Shown here: piece by piece, positions 7,894 through 15,360 of the stretch
How positions within the stretch are numbered: position 1 is the stretch's first letter
Layout: each line of letters begins with the position of its first letter
DNA from: an uncultured Oscillospiraceae bacterium
Lineage (GTDB): Bacteria > Bacillota > Clostridia > Oscillospirales > Acutalibacteraceae
NCBI GenBank assembly: GCA_900544515.1
Contig: UQVI01000009.1
Coordinates: 1 to 21,864 of the forward strand
Length of the DNA stretch: 21,864 bases
Direction: 5' to 3'
Position numbers and translations under genes: made by a program
The notes under the pieces: model-generated
The model's input: the letters and a program-made list of their open reading frames with translations, nothing else
Told to the model about the DNA's origin: nothing
The model's database searches: none

Positions 7894-7924
7894 ATTATAT
7901 ACTCTGGAGTTAACTCAAAGTCAA
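7894..7924 (-). promoter_or_regulatory. MerR-type promoter with 19-bp spacer and central palindrome
   Basis: On the minus strand TTGACT (7919-7924) and TATAAT (7894-7899) are separated by 19 bases. The spacer holds the perfect 10-bp palindrome GAGTTAACTC with weaker flanking symmetry (CTTTGAG left, CTCCAGAG right). An over-long spacer with a dyad between -35 and -10 is the hallmark of promoters that MerR proteins activate by DNA distortion. It lies 7 bases before the first possible codon of the MerR gene, so it should drive the operon and be autoregulated. Confidence 0.8.
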
Positions 7925-7932
7925 GAGCTTTT

Positions 7933-7965
7933 AAAAAAATAAAAGTCAGCTTTTAGCTGACTTTT
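7933..7965 (-). terminator. Intrinsic terminator of the MATE gene
   Basis: A 10-bp perfect stem (7941-7950 with 7956-7965, AAAAGTCAGC/GCTGACTTTT) with a 5-base loop overlaps the last codons of the MATE gene. On the minus strand it is followed by ATTTTTTT (7933-7940). It separates the MATE unit from the MerR promoter only a few bases further on. The plus-strand side also ends in Ts, so it may work in both directions. Confidence 0.85.
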
Positions 7966-9274
7966 TGTAAATTATCAATGAAATAACTGCCGTTATAGCT
8001 TCTGTAATACAAAAGGCATACCACACGCCCTTCGCCTGTAAAAATCTGCTGAGAAAAAATGCCAGCGGAATAATGATTACAATATATCTGAGCAAAGATA
8101 TACAGAGAGACGGCAGACCCTTGCCGAGTCCCTCCAGTGCTCCGCAGCAGGTTACAGACACTGCTGACACAATAAAGCCTAAGCTGATAATCTGCAGAGC
8201 CTTTGCACCTATCTTGATTGTTTCCGTATTTTCAGTGAACAGACCAATAAGGCTTGTCGGTATGGTCCAGGACAGAATCGTACCAATTACCATAACAACT
8301 GCAATTAAGAACAATGATGTTTTAAAAATGCTTTTCACTCTGCCGTATTCCCTCGCACCGTAATTATATCCCATAAGCGGTCTTATACCCTGCACAATTC
8401 CGTTCGCTGTAAGATAAATAAACGTCTGCAGTTTATAATAAACTCCGAGCACAAGCACATACACCGCACCGAATGAAGCCAATATTGCATTGAGCACGGA
8501 AATAAGTAAGGACGGCAAAGCAAGATTCAAAGATGCTGAAATACCGACAGAATACATTTTTTTAATTACATTGGAATTGGGACGCAGATACTCCTTTTTA
8601 ATGCTGACGGAAATCTTATCAAAACGATAAAACAGCAGATATACAATAAGTGTGACACACTGTCCTATTCCTGTTGCATAAGCGGCACCTGCTATTCCCA
8701 TTTCAGGGAAAAAGCCTATTCCGAAAATCATAAGAGGATCAAGCACAATATTCACAATAAAGCCGCACATCATACTGAACATAGAAACCTTCATTTTCCC
8801 CACTGCCTGAAATATTTTTTCATAGCCTATACCTATTGTGATTACAGGGCAGAACAGAAAGGCTCTGTTTGAATACGTCAGTGCCAGCTCAATGGTTTCA
8901 CTGTCAGATGAAAACATAGATAAAAATGCAGGTGCTAAGGCAATGCACAGAATACTCATACTGATTCCGTGTATCAGGCTGAAAAGCATTCCCTGCGTGG
9001 CTGATTGATTTGCAAGCTCTTCCTCCTTTGCACCGAGCCAGAATGCAACGCAGGCATTTATACCGATTGCAAAGCCTACTGCAACAGCATTGACCATATT
9101 CTGTATCGGATAAACAAGTGCCAATGCTGTCATAGCCTCTTCACTCATCTGCGCCACAAAATAGCTGTCCACAATGTTATACAGTGAATTCACTGCCATA
9201 GACAACACCATAGGCATGGACATTGACAGTACCAAAGGCAGTATCTTTCGTTCCTTCATATACGTTTGCTCCAT
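7946..9274 (-). CDS. MATE-family multidrug efflux transporter
   Basis: This 442-residue integral membrane protein has about 12 predicted transmembrane helices in two homologous halves. Typical MATE signatures are present: LVLSMSMPMVLSMAVNSLYNIVDS-like content in helix 1 and ANGIVQGIRPLMGYNYGA in the second half. It would export cationic drugs or metabolites in exchange for Na+ or H+. The start is placed at the ATG of MEQTYMKERK at 9274, 5 bases after AGGAGG; the in-frame GTG at 9316 lies inside the leader hairpin and has no ribosome binding site. It is transcribed alone, from a strong promoter with an upstream palindrome and a leader terminator hairpin. No repressor gene is adjacent apart from the MerR gene downstream. 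Confidence 0.93.
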   Translation of the reverse strand: MEQTYMKERKILPLVLSMSMPMVLSMAVNSLYNIVDSYFVAQMSEEAMTALALVYPIQNMVNAVAVGFAIGINACVAFWLGAKEEELANQSATQGMLFSLIHGISMSILCIALAPAFLSMFSSDSETIELALTYSNRAFLFCPVITIGIGYEKIFQAVGKMKVSMFSMMCGFIVNIVLDPLMIFGIGFFPEMGIAGAAYATGIGQCVTLIVYLLFYRFDKISVSIKKEYLRPNSNVIKKMYSVGISASLNLALPSLLISVLNAILASFGAVYVLVLGVYYKLQTFIYLTANGIVQGIRPLMGYNYGAREYGRVKSIFKTSLFLIAVVMVIGTILSWTIPTSLIGLFTENTETIKIGAKALQIISLGFIVSAVSVTCCGALEGLGKGLPSLCISLLRYIVIIIPLAFFLSRFLQAKGVWYAFCITEAITAVISLIIYKKSAKS

Positions 9275-9301
9275 CATATCCTCCTGTGTACAAATTAACA
9301 T

Positions 9302-9339
9302 AAAAAAGCCACACAACTACACTAAGGTAATTGTGTGGC
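9302..9339 (-). terminator. Terminator-like hairpin in the MATE 5' leader (possible attenuator)
   Basis: Perfect 9-bp stem GCCACACAA (9308-9316) with TTGTGTGGC (9331-9339), loop 14 bases. On the minus strand the stem is followed at once by TTTTTTA. It lies between the MATE promoter (9390-9418) and the MATE ribosome binding site (9280-9285), so transcription from that promoter must read through it. A short upstream TGTGG could pair with the first arm as an antiterminator. I recognise no known riboswitch class here. Confidence 0.6.
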
Positions 9340-9389
9340 GAAAAGATGACCTTGTCCGGAAAAATCCACAACATATTTTTTGCAACAAT

Positions 9390-9418
9390 ACTATACACAA
9401 ACTTGATGCTTTTGTCAA
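9390..9418 (-). promoter_or_regulatory. Strong sigma-A-type promoter of the MATE gene
   Basis: On the minus strand a consensus -35 TTGACA (9413-9418) and TATAGT -10 (9390-9395) are spaced exactly 17 bases. The predicted start near 9383 gives a leader of about 110 bases carrying the hairpin at 9308-9339. The quality of the promoter suggests that control comes from repression at the adjacent palindrome or from the leader. Confidence 0.8.
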
Positions 9419-9420
9419 GC

Positions 9421-9439
9421 TATAGTTTGGTAAACTATA
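9421..9439. promoter_or_regulatory. 19-bp palindromic operator, TATAGTTT-GGT-AAACTATA
   Basis: Perfect 8-bp arms around a 3-base centre, two bases upstream of the MATE -35. It also covers most of a plus-strand promoter candidate, TTGTCA (9412-9417) - 18 bases - TATAAT (9436-9441), pointing to the mannosidase gene. A regulator dimer bound here could control both directions. The length and symmetry resemble MarR/HxlR or TetR operators, but the cognate protein is not identified. A 16-bp copy lies at 39-54. Confidence 0.6.
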
Positions 9440-9477
9440 ATCTGCTGAATTGTGAACACACTGTCCGGCTAAAATTG

Positions 9478-9545
9478 ATTTGGTGATAAATTCAAAAATA
9501 TTTGTGATAATTACTATGGTTTGAGAGCAAGCAATGTGTTATACT
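9478..9545 (+). promoter_or_regulatory. Candidate activator direct repeats and extended -10 promoter of the mannosidase gene
   Basis: Two direct repeats, TTTGGTGATAA (9479-9489) and TTTGTGATAA (9501-9510), place their TGATAA elements 21 bp (two helical turns) apart, as AraC-family dimers prefer. Downstream is an extended -10, TGT-TATACT (9537-9545), with no good -35, as expected of an activator-dependent promoter. The start near 9552 would give a leader of about 29 bases with AGGATGG before the ATG at 9581. Confidence 0.4.
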
Positions 9546-9580
9546 GCAGGTGAAAAACAAGAACAGGATGGTGCAGTACT

Positions 9581-12500
9581 ATGTTATATAAAGCACATTA
9601 TGAAAAAATGCTTTCAAAGCTCAGACGGCTTGAGGAAACATTGAACCCATATTTATTTACTAAAATTGAAAGTATTCCCGCCAGAGCATATCTTTCTGAC
9701 ACGCAATTGCACAGTATTCCTGATGATAAATGCTTCAAGGATATCAAAAGCGGTTGGAAGTGGGGCGCTGACGGACAGTACTGCTGGATTAAATCTGAGT
9801 ATGTTGTACCCAAAGAGCTTAATGGCAGGGATTTATTCCTCATGCCTAAGCTTGGCGGATATGAAGCTATGTTATGGGTTGACGGTGTTCCTTTCGGTAC
9901 ATACAATAACAAAATCACATATACAGCACACGGCAACCATTACTGCGGCTTAATCAGGAAAAATGCAGAATCCGGTGAAAAAATAGAGCTTGCAGTAGAA
10001 TATTATGCAGGGCACGATTATCACGGCTGCGACCCTTTTTCAGCAGATTTAACACAGGTGAATACATACGATTTTTCCTTTGAAAGCCTTGATATCTGTA
10101 TAAAAAATGATGAGATATGCAGCTTTTATTTTGATTTGAAAACAGTAAATCAATTGGCAAACGATTTGCCTGACAGCAGCTTTTTAAAAGCACGTACAAT
10201 CAATGCCCTTACACAGGTGCACAAGATTGTGTATTATTCGCCTGACGATGTCACAATGGAGGAATTTTTCGATGCATTGGAAAAAGCGCACCCATATCTC
10301 ACTTCCATTCTCGAAGAAAAGAATGTTGACAATGCACCTCAGGTCGGTATCATAGGTCACTCACATATGGACACGGCGTGGCTGTGGCATATTGATGAAA
10401 CGATAAAAAAATGTGCCAGAACATACAGCAACCAAATCAGCCTAATGGAGCAGTATCCTGAATATATGTTTGTTCAAAGCTCCTCCTGCCACAGCAATAT
10501 GATAAGAGAGCATTATCCTGCGCTTTTCAAAAAAATACAGAATAAGGTAAACGATGGACGTTACGAGCCCAACGGTGCAGTATGGGTAGAGTGTGACTGC
10601 AACATCACCTCAGGAGAGTCTATGGTAAGGCAGTTCCTGTGGGGGCAAAGATTTACGCAGAAGTATTTTAATTATACCTCAAACGCATTCTGGCTGCCTG
10701 ACACCTTTGGATACTCAGCAGCTATTCCGCAGATAATGAAGGGCTGTGGGGTGGATTATTTCCTCACAACCAAAATCACCTGGAATGATACAAACGCATT
10801 CCCATATAATACCTTTTATTGGCAGGGCATTGACGGAACAAAAGTATTTTCACATTTCAACAGAACACACTGCTGGCCTGATGCAAAAGAGATACGTGAG
10901 TCAGTTATCAATGAAGAACATACAACTGACCAGCCCGGTGTTACAGACAAACGTCTTGCTGCATTCGGCTTTGGTGACGGCGGTGGCGGTCCTCAGTTTG
11001 AGATGATTGAAATGGCTCGACGCTGTAAAAACCTCAATGAAATTCCAAACGCTTACTATACATCCGTAGGCGATTTTATGAAAAATCTTGAAAGCACAGC
11101 AGTAAATCCAAACACCTACAGAGGTGAATTATATTTAGAACTGCACAGAGGAACACTCACAAATCAGCACGAAATCAAGCGTAACAACAGAAAGGCTGAA
11201 TTACTGCTGAGAGATTATGAAATGCTGACTGTCAGTGAAAGCATAAAAAACGCTGCACCCTGCAGTACACAGTGCAGCAACAAATTTTATAAAACCCTGC
11301 TGATTAATCAGTTCCACGATATTCTTCCGGGCACTTGCATTAACAAAGCACATACGCAGTGCAAAGCTGAAATGCGTGCAATGATAAAAGATGTACGTGA
11401 AGAAATTTCAAAAATCACAAACAAAAATGAGAACGGTATTTCCATTACAAACACCCTGTCCTTTGACAGAAGGGATGTTGTTTTCCTCGAGAACAACGGC
11501 AAATGCCTTGATTATCCTTTACAGCAGAAATATACGGATATCCGTTCAAAGGATATGTGCCTGCTCGGCGGAATAACCGTCCCTGCTATGTCCTCTGTCC
11601 ATTTGTCCTATACAGATAATAAGGCAATTGATGATAGCAAGTCTGCCTTTTCATACAGCGGAAATAAGCTGACAACACCATTTGCAGAAATAGAATTTAA
11701 TGAAAATGGCTTTATTTCCTCATTCATTGATAAACAGGCCGACAGGCAGCTTGTTGACGGACTTGCGTTCAACACATTTGTTATGGCGGAGGATGTTCCG
11801 TCAAGCTGGGACAACTGGGATATCGATGCTGATATTGAGCTTAAATTCAAGCCCTGTGCTGAGCTTTTAAAGCGTGAGGTTGTATCAGACGGAGCAGTAG
11901 CTTTCATTATCCGAAGCACATATAAAATCAGCCGTAAATCAACAATCACGCAGGATATGATGTTCTTTGCCGATTCACCTGAGGTGCGTTTTGATACCTA
12001 TATGGACTGGAATGACAATCACAGATTTTTAAAGACTGCTTTTGATACAAATGTGCGTGAGGATTTTGCAAGACAGGAAATCCAGTTCGGCTACTGCAAG
12101 CGCCCCACAACACGCAACAATTCAATCGAACAGGCAAAATTTGAGGTCGTTAATCACAAGTATACTGATTTATCAGAGCCTAACTATGGTGTTACAATGA
12201 TCAATGACAGCAAATACGGTATTTCCGTGAACAATTCCTCTCTTCGCCTTTCACTCCATAAGGGCGGAAATCACCCTGATACTGAGGGGGATCACGGCAA
12301 ACATCATACTGTATATTCATTCTTGCCGCACAACACACCGTTCTGTGCAGCCTCTGTTATTCAGCCGGCTTATCTTCTGAATGTACCGCACATTGTTTCA
12401 TCAGGTGACTTTGCTTTAAAAACACCTGCAAAGGCTGACAAGCCGAATATTATTATTGAAACAATAAAGCCCTGTGAAGATGAGGAAAGAGCTTATATTA

Positions 12501-12679
12501 TCCGTGCTTATGAGGCTGAGGGCACATATACAAACTGTCAGCTTCAGATTTGTGATGCGGTTAAAAGTGTTCAGCTGACCAATATGCTGGAGGAGAGCAT
12601 CGGTGATATTGAAAACACAAACACTTTAAATCTCAGTTTCAGACCATTTGAAATTAAAACAATTAAAGCGTATTATTGA
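9581..12679 (+). CDS. GH38 alpha-mannosidase
   Basis: This 1032-residue protein would hydrolyse alpha-linked mannose from oligosaccharides such as N-glycan fragments. It has an N-terminal beta-sandwich-like region (about 1-250), the catalytic domain with Zn ligands H262 and D264 in GHSHMDTAWLW, nucleophile D374 in FWLPDTFGYS, a further ligand H579 in QFHDILPGTC, and GELYLELHRGTLT at 515-527. The C-terminal half is the usual GH38 beta-sandwich region. Length fits bacterial and lysosomal-type GH38 enzymes. No signal peptide is present, so it should act in the cytoplasm on imported sugars. It is a single gene unit, divergent from the MATE gene, followed by a hairpin and then the GH95 gene with its own promoter-like region. 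Confidence 0.94.
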   Translation: MLYKAHYEKMLSKLRRLEETLNPYLFTKIESIPARAYLSDTQLHSIPDDKCFKDIKSGWKWGADGQYCWIKSEYVVPKELNGRDLFLMPKLGGYEAMLWVDGVPFGTYNNKITYTAHGNHYCGLIRKNAESGEKIELAVEYYAGHDYHGCDPFSADLTQVNTYDFSFESLDICIKNDEICSFYFDLKTVNQLANDLPDSSFLKARTINALTQVHKIVYYSPDDVTMEEFFDALEKAHPYLTSILEEKNVDNAPQVGIIGHSHMDTAWLWHIDETIKKCARTYSNQISLMEQYPEYMFVQSSSCHSNMIREHYPALFKKIQNKVNDGRYEPNGAVWVECDCNITSGESMVRQFLWGQRFTQKYFNYTSNAFWLPDTFGYSAAIPQIMKGCGVDYFLTTKITWNDTNAFPYNTFYWQGIDGTKVFSHFNRTHCWPDAKEIRESVINEEHTTDQPGVTDKRLAAFGFGDGGGGPQFEMIEMARRCKNLNEIPNAYYTSVGDFMKNLESTAVNPNTYRGELYLELHRGTLTNQHEIKRNNRKAELLLRDYEMLTVSESIKNAAPCSTQCSNKFYKTLLINQFHDILPGTCINKAHTQCKAEMRAMIKDVREEISKITNKNENGISITNTLSFDRRDVVFLENNGKCLDYPLQQKYTDIRSKDMCLLGGITVPAMSSVHLSYTDNKAIDDSKSAFSYSGNKLTTPFAEIEFNENGFISSFIDKQADRQLVDGLAFNTFVMAEDVPSSWDNWDIDADIELKFKPCAELLKREVVSDGAVAFIIRSTYKISRKSTITQDMMFFADSPEVRFDTYMDWNDNHRFLKTAFDTNVREDFARQEIQFGYCKRPTTRNNSIEQAKFEVVNHKYTDLSEPNYGVTMINDSKYGISVNNSSLRLSLHKGGNHPDTEGDHGKHHTVYSFLPHNTPFCAASVIQPAYLLNVPHIVSSGDFALKTPAKADKPNIIIETIKPCEDEERAYIIRAYEAEGTYTNCQLQICDAVKSVQLTNMLEESIGDIENTNTLNLSFRPFEIKTIKAYY

Positions 12680-12699
12680 ATCATATCATAAAAAATACA

Positions 12700-12730
12700 A
12701 AATGGAACAGATCAACGATTTGTTCCATTT
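12700..12730 (+). terminator. Hairpin after the mannosidase gene
   Basis: Perfect 10-bp stem AAATGGAACA (12700-12709) with TGTTCCATTT (12721-12730) and an 11-base loop, 21 bases after the stop codon. The following bases are CTATATTTTA, only a weak U tract, so termination may be partial and some readthrough into the GH95 gene is possible. Confidence 0.55.
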
Positions 12731-12826
12731 CTATATTTTAAACCGGCAAAAAGCAGCCATATAATAGTTGATTGCTTTTCTAAACTTTTTGAATGAAAAT
12801 ATAAAGTATTGTTCAATGCTGTGAAG

Positions 12827-12832
12827 TATAAT
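12827..12832 (+). promoter_or_regulatory. Candidate -10 box of the GH95 gene
   Basis: TATAAT stands 37 bases before the ATG at 12869, which has AGGAG 8 bases upstream. No -35 at a sensible spacing is visible, so the promoter, if real, needs an activator. A loose inverted repeat TTGAA...TTCAA (about 12789-12816) lies upstream. Nothing else is recognised in the 189-base gap apart from the mannosidase hairpin. Confidence 0.35.
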
Positions 12833-12868
12833 AAAAACTGATTTATAATGTATAACAGGAGAAACACG

Positions 12869-15088
12869 ATGAATAAAATCTGGTACAAGCAACCTGCTAA
12901 AAACTGGCGTGAAGCATTGCCTTTAGGTAATGGCTTTATGGGCGTTATGGTATACGGTTCACACAAAAAGGAAAGACTCTGCTTTAATGACGGCACACTG
13001 TGGTCAGGTTATCCTAAAAACTACAATTCATCAGATAGTCTCAATCATCTTGAAAAGGTACGCCAACTCATTTTTGAAGGCAAAAACGGCGAGGCTGATA
13101 CGCTTTGCGAGGATAAGCTCAAAGGCTTTTACAGTGAAACCTTTTTACCGCTTGGTGATATGATTCTTCGGTTCAGAAAAACGGACAAAAATATTTTTTC
13201 AAGAAGACTTGACTTAACAACAGGTGTACATACGGTTGAGTCAAACAGCTGCAAATCTGAAATTTTTTCATCAAACCCTGACAGAATAACGGTTTACAAA
13301 ATAAATTCCGATAAACCTTTTTCAGTAAAAATCAGTGCAAAAAGCAAGCTTCACAGCTGTATAAATACAAATAACAACAGCTTGTATCTTCTTGGCAATG
13401 CACCGGATTATGTTGCTCCCAACTATTTACGTACGGAGCTTCGCCCTGTCAGGTATAATGAAAAAAGGGGTATGGCGTTTTGTCTGCTGGCGCAGGTTTA
13501 TACCGACGGTGTTACCGAAAGAGGAAATAAGCATTTAAAAGTAAAAAATGCGACTGAGCTTACAATCCATTTTGCAACTGCAACAGGATTTAACGGTTTT
13601 GACAAAATGCCCTGTACAGATGCAAAAGCTGTTTTGGAAAAATGCCGTGTGGTTTTAAGCAATATACAAGATTGCGATTATAATAAACTCAAGAAAAAGC
13701 ATATAGATGATTTCTCAAGACTCTATAATCAGCAAAGTATTTCTTTTCATTCAGAAACAAATATACCAACTGATGAATTCATTCAATCTGTTAAAAAGGG
13801 TGCTGATGAAAAGGCACTATGTGAGCTTCTGTATAATTATGGTAAATATATGATAATTTCAGGCAGCCGAAACGGTGGTCAGCCTCTTAATCTTCAGGGT
13901 ATATGGAATCAGTCTGTCCGACCACCCTGGAGCAGTAATTACACTGTCAACATCAATACACAGATGAATTACTGGGGAGCCTCACGCTCCGGCTTGTCGG
14001 AATGTATTGAACCGCTGATTCAGATGGTATATGAGACTTTAATCACAGGAAGAAAAACGGCTGAAATCAATTATGGCTGCAGCGGCTTTGCCTGCAATCA
14101 CAATGTGGATATCTGGCGTAAAACTCCGCCTGTTCAGGGTGATGCAAATTATATGTTTGAGCCCCTCTGCGGTGTCTGGCTTTCCAATGAAATATATACG
14201 CACTATCAAAATGGCTTTCTGAATAAATATGAGGACAAAATCAAAGAAATCGTAACAGAGGCTGCAAAATTTTCAAATGATTATCTTGTTTTGCATAATG
14301 AATATTATGTTATATGTCCGTCAGCATCGCCTGAAAATGTGTTTATAAATAACGAAAAAAGATGCAAGCTTGATTATGCATCAGCATTTGATATGGGAAT
14401 CGTCAGACAGGCATTCAAAAATGCATTAATCCTTTCAGATGATGAAGCGTTAAAAACAGAAATAACTGAAAAGTATTCAAAGCTTTATCCATTTAAAAAC
14501 GGTGAAAACGGCATATGTGAATGGCATAAGGAGTACGATACACCTGAAAACGGACACAGACATTTTTCGCCGCTTTATGCATTTTATCCTGCAAATATTA
14601 TCGGATATCATAAGAATCCCGAACAGACAGAATGGATAAAAAAGCTGTTTAAATTCCGTCTTGATAACGCAGGTCAGCACATAGGCTGGTCCGCTGCTTG
14701 GGCAATCTGCCTTGCTGCAAGACTGCGTGATGCGTATACAGCACGTCATGTTATTAAAGGACTGCTTTCACATGCAATCTTTTCAAATATGTTTTGTGTA
14801 CACCCACCCTTCTATTTTCAGATAGACGGTAATCTCGGCTTTGTGGCAGGCATCAATGAAATGCTTGTGACAGAAGAAAACGGAATCATAGAGCTTTTAC
14901 CTGCTCTGCCTGAGAATTTTGCAATCTATGGTGAAGTCAGAGATATAGTGGTAAACAAGGCTAAAATCAGCTTTGAATGGAAAAACGGCCTTATAACAAA
15001 TATCGAGAGCGACAAACCTGTTCAACTGCTGAACACAAAGCTTTCAGACAACATATCCATAAATGAAAATATAAATATCGTATCCTGA
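12869..15088 (+). CDS. GH95 alpha-L-fucosidase / alpha-L-galactosidase
   Basis: This 739-residue protein has the GH95 layout. The N-terminal domain opens with WYKQPAKNWREALPLGNGFMG and NDGTLWSGYP, and the (alpha/alpha)6 catalytic domain starts near residue 300. Residues matching the characterised Bifidobacterium AfcA active site are present: N361 and N363 in VNINTQMNYW, E489 in SASPEN and D653 in FQIDGNLGF. GQPLNLQGIWN is also typical. The family inverts alpha-1,2-linked fucose or galactose residues. The start is placed at the ATG of MNKIWYKQ, after AGGAG; an upstream in-frame ATG at 12848 precedes the ribosome binding site. No signal peptide is seen, so it should be cytoplasmic. It probably shares glycan substrates with the adjacent GH38 enzyme. 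Confidence 0.93.
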   Translation: MNKIWYKQPAKNWREALPLGNGFMGVMVYGSHKKERLCFNDGTLWSGYPKNYNSSDSLNHLEKVRQLIFEGKNGEADTLCEDKLKGFYSETFLPLGDMILRFRKTDKNIFSRRLDLTTGVHTVESNSCKSEIFSSNPDRITVYKINSDKPFSVKISAKSKLHSCINTNNNSLYLLGNAPDYVAPNYLRTELRPVRYNEKRGMAFCLLAQVYTDGVTERGNKHLKVKNATELTIHFATATGFNGFDKMPCTDAKAVLEKCRVVLSNIQDCDYNKLKKKHIDDFSRLYNQQSISFHSETNIPTDEFIQSVKKGADEKALCELLYNYGKYMIISGSRNGGQPLNLQGIWNQSVRPPWSSNYTVNINTQMNYWGASRSGLSECIEPLIQMVYETLITGRKTAEINYGCSGFACNHNVDIWRKTPPVQGDANYMFEPLCGVWLSNEIYTHYQNGFLNKYEDKIKEIVTEAAKFSNDYLVLHNEYYVICPSASPENVFINNEKRCKLDYASAFDMGIVRQAFKNALILSDDEALKTEITEKYSKLYPFKNGENGICEWHKEYDTPENGHRHFSPLYAFYPANIIGYHKNPEQTEWIKKLFKFRLDNAGQHIGWSAAWAICLAARLRDAYTARHVIKGLLSHAIFSNMFCVHPPFYFQIDGNLGFVAGINEMLVTEENGIIELLPALPENFAIYGEVRDIVVNKAKISFEWKNGLITNIESDKPVQLLNTKLSDNISINENINIVS

Positions 15089-15098
15089 ATTTTTATAT

Positions 15099-15151
15099 AA
15101 AACAATCCGACCATGAACAGTGCTGTACTGTCCGTAGTCGGATTGTTTTTT
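15099..15151 (+). terminator. Strong intrinsic terminator of the GH95 gene, probably bidirectional
   Basis: A 13-bp stem, AAAACAATCCGAC (15099-15111) with GTCGGATTGTTTT (15137-15149), closes a 25-base loop that itself forms ACAGT/ACTGT. On the plus strand it is followed by a T run. The A-rich left side makes it usable in the minus direction too, where it would end any transcript from 15186-15277. Confidence 0.88.
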
Positions 15152-15185
15152 GCATATTTACGAAACACAATAAATTATGTTGCTT

Positions 15186-15212
15186 TTAAAGATACAGTAT
15201 CAACTTTTTCAT
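15186..15212 (-). CDS. Possible 8-codon minigene (MKKLILYL) with its own ribosome binding site
   Basis: On the minus strand a perfect AGGAGG stands 6 bases before ATG, followed by eight codons and TAA. Upstream is TATAAT (15249-15254) with a weak -35 TTAAAT (15272-15277) at 17 bases. Downstream is the shared terminator at 15099-15149. The result would be a self-contained transcript of roughly 150 bases. It could be a tiny peptide gene, a small RNA, or the remnant of a decayed gene. No larger gene lies downstream on this strand for it to act as a leader. Confidence 0.3.
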   Translation of the reverse strand: MKKLILYL

Positions 15213-15303
15213 ATATAACCTCCTGTGATTAACAAATTTCCCTGTCATATTATATAACAATATATATTTTTATTTAATCAAGCTCATTTTTCCAAATAAA
15301 ATC

Positions 15304-15347
15304 ATCCGAGCTCCGGTTTAAATTCTGAATTTTGGGCAGATTCGGAT
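15304..15347 (-). terminator. Weak hairpin after the aminotransferase gene
   Basis: ATCCGA (15304-15309) pairs with TCGGAT (15342-15347) across a long loop that contains AAATTC-T-GAATTT (15320-15332). The minus-strand side is followed only by a T-rich GATTTTATTT. It could end the GH31-aminotransferase transcript, but the long loop makes this uncertain. Confidence 0.3.
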
Positions 15348-15360
15348 TTTTCTCTATTGC

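Noticed and set aside
9275..9316. Upstream GTG start for the MATE gene
   Set aside because: It lies inside the terminator hairpin and lacks a ribosome binding site, while AGGAGG fits the ATG at 9274.
9177..9398. Minus-strand 73-codon frame across the MATE leader and start, considered as a leader peptide
   Set aside because: No ribosome binding site precedes its ATG/TTG codons, and it runs far into the MATE gene in another frame.
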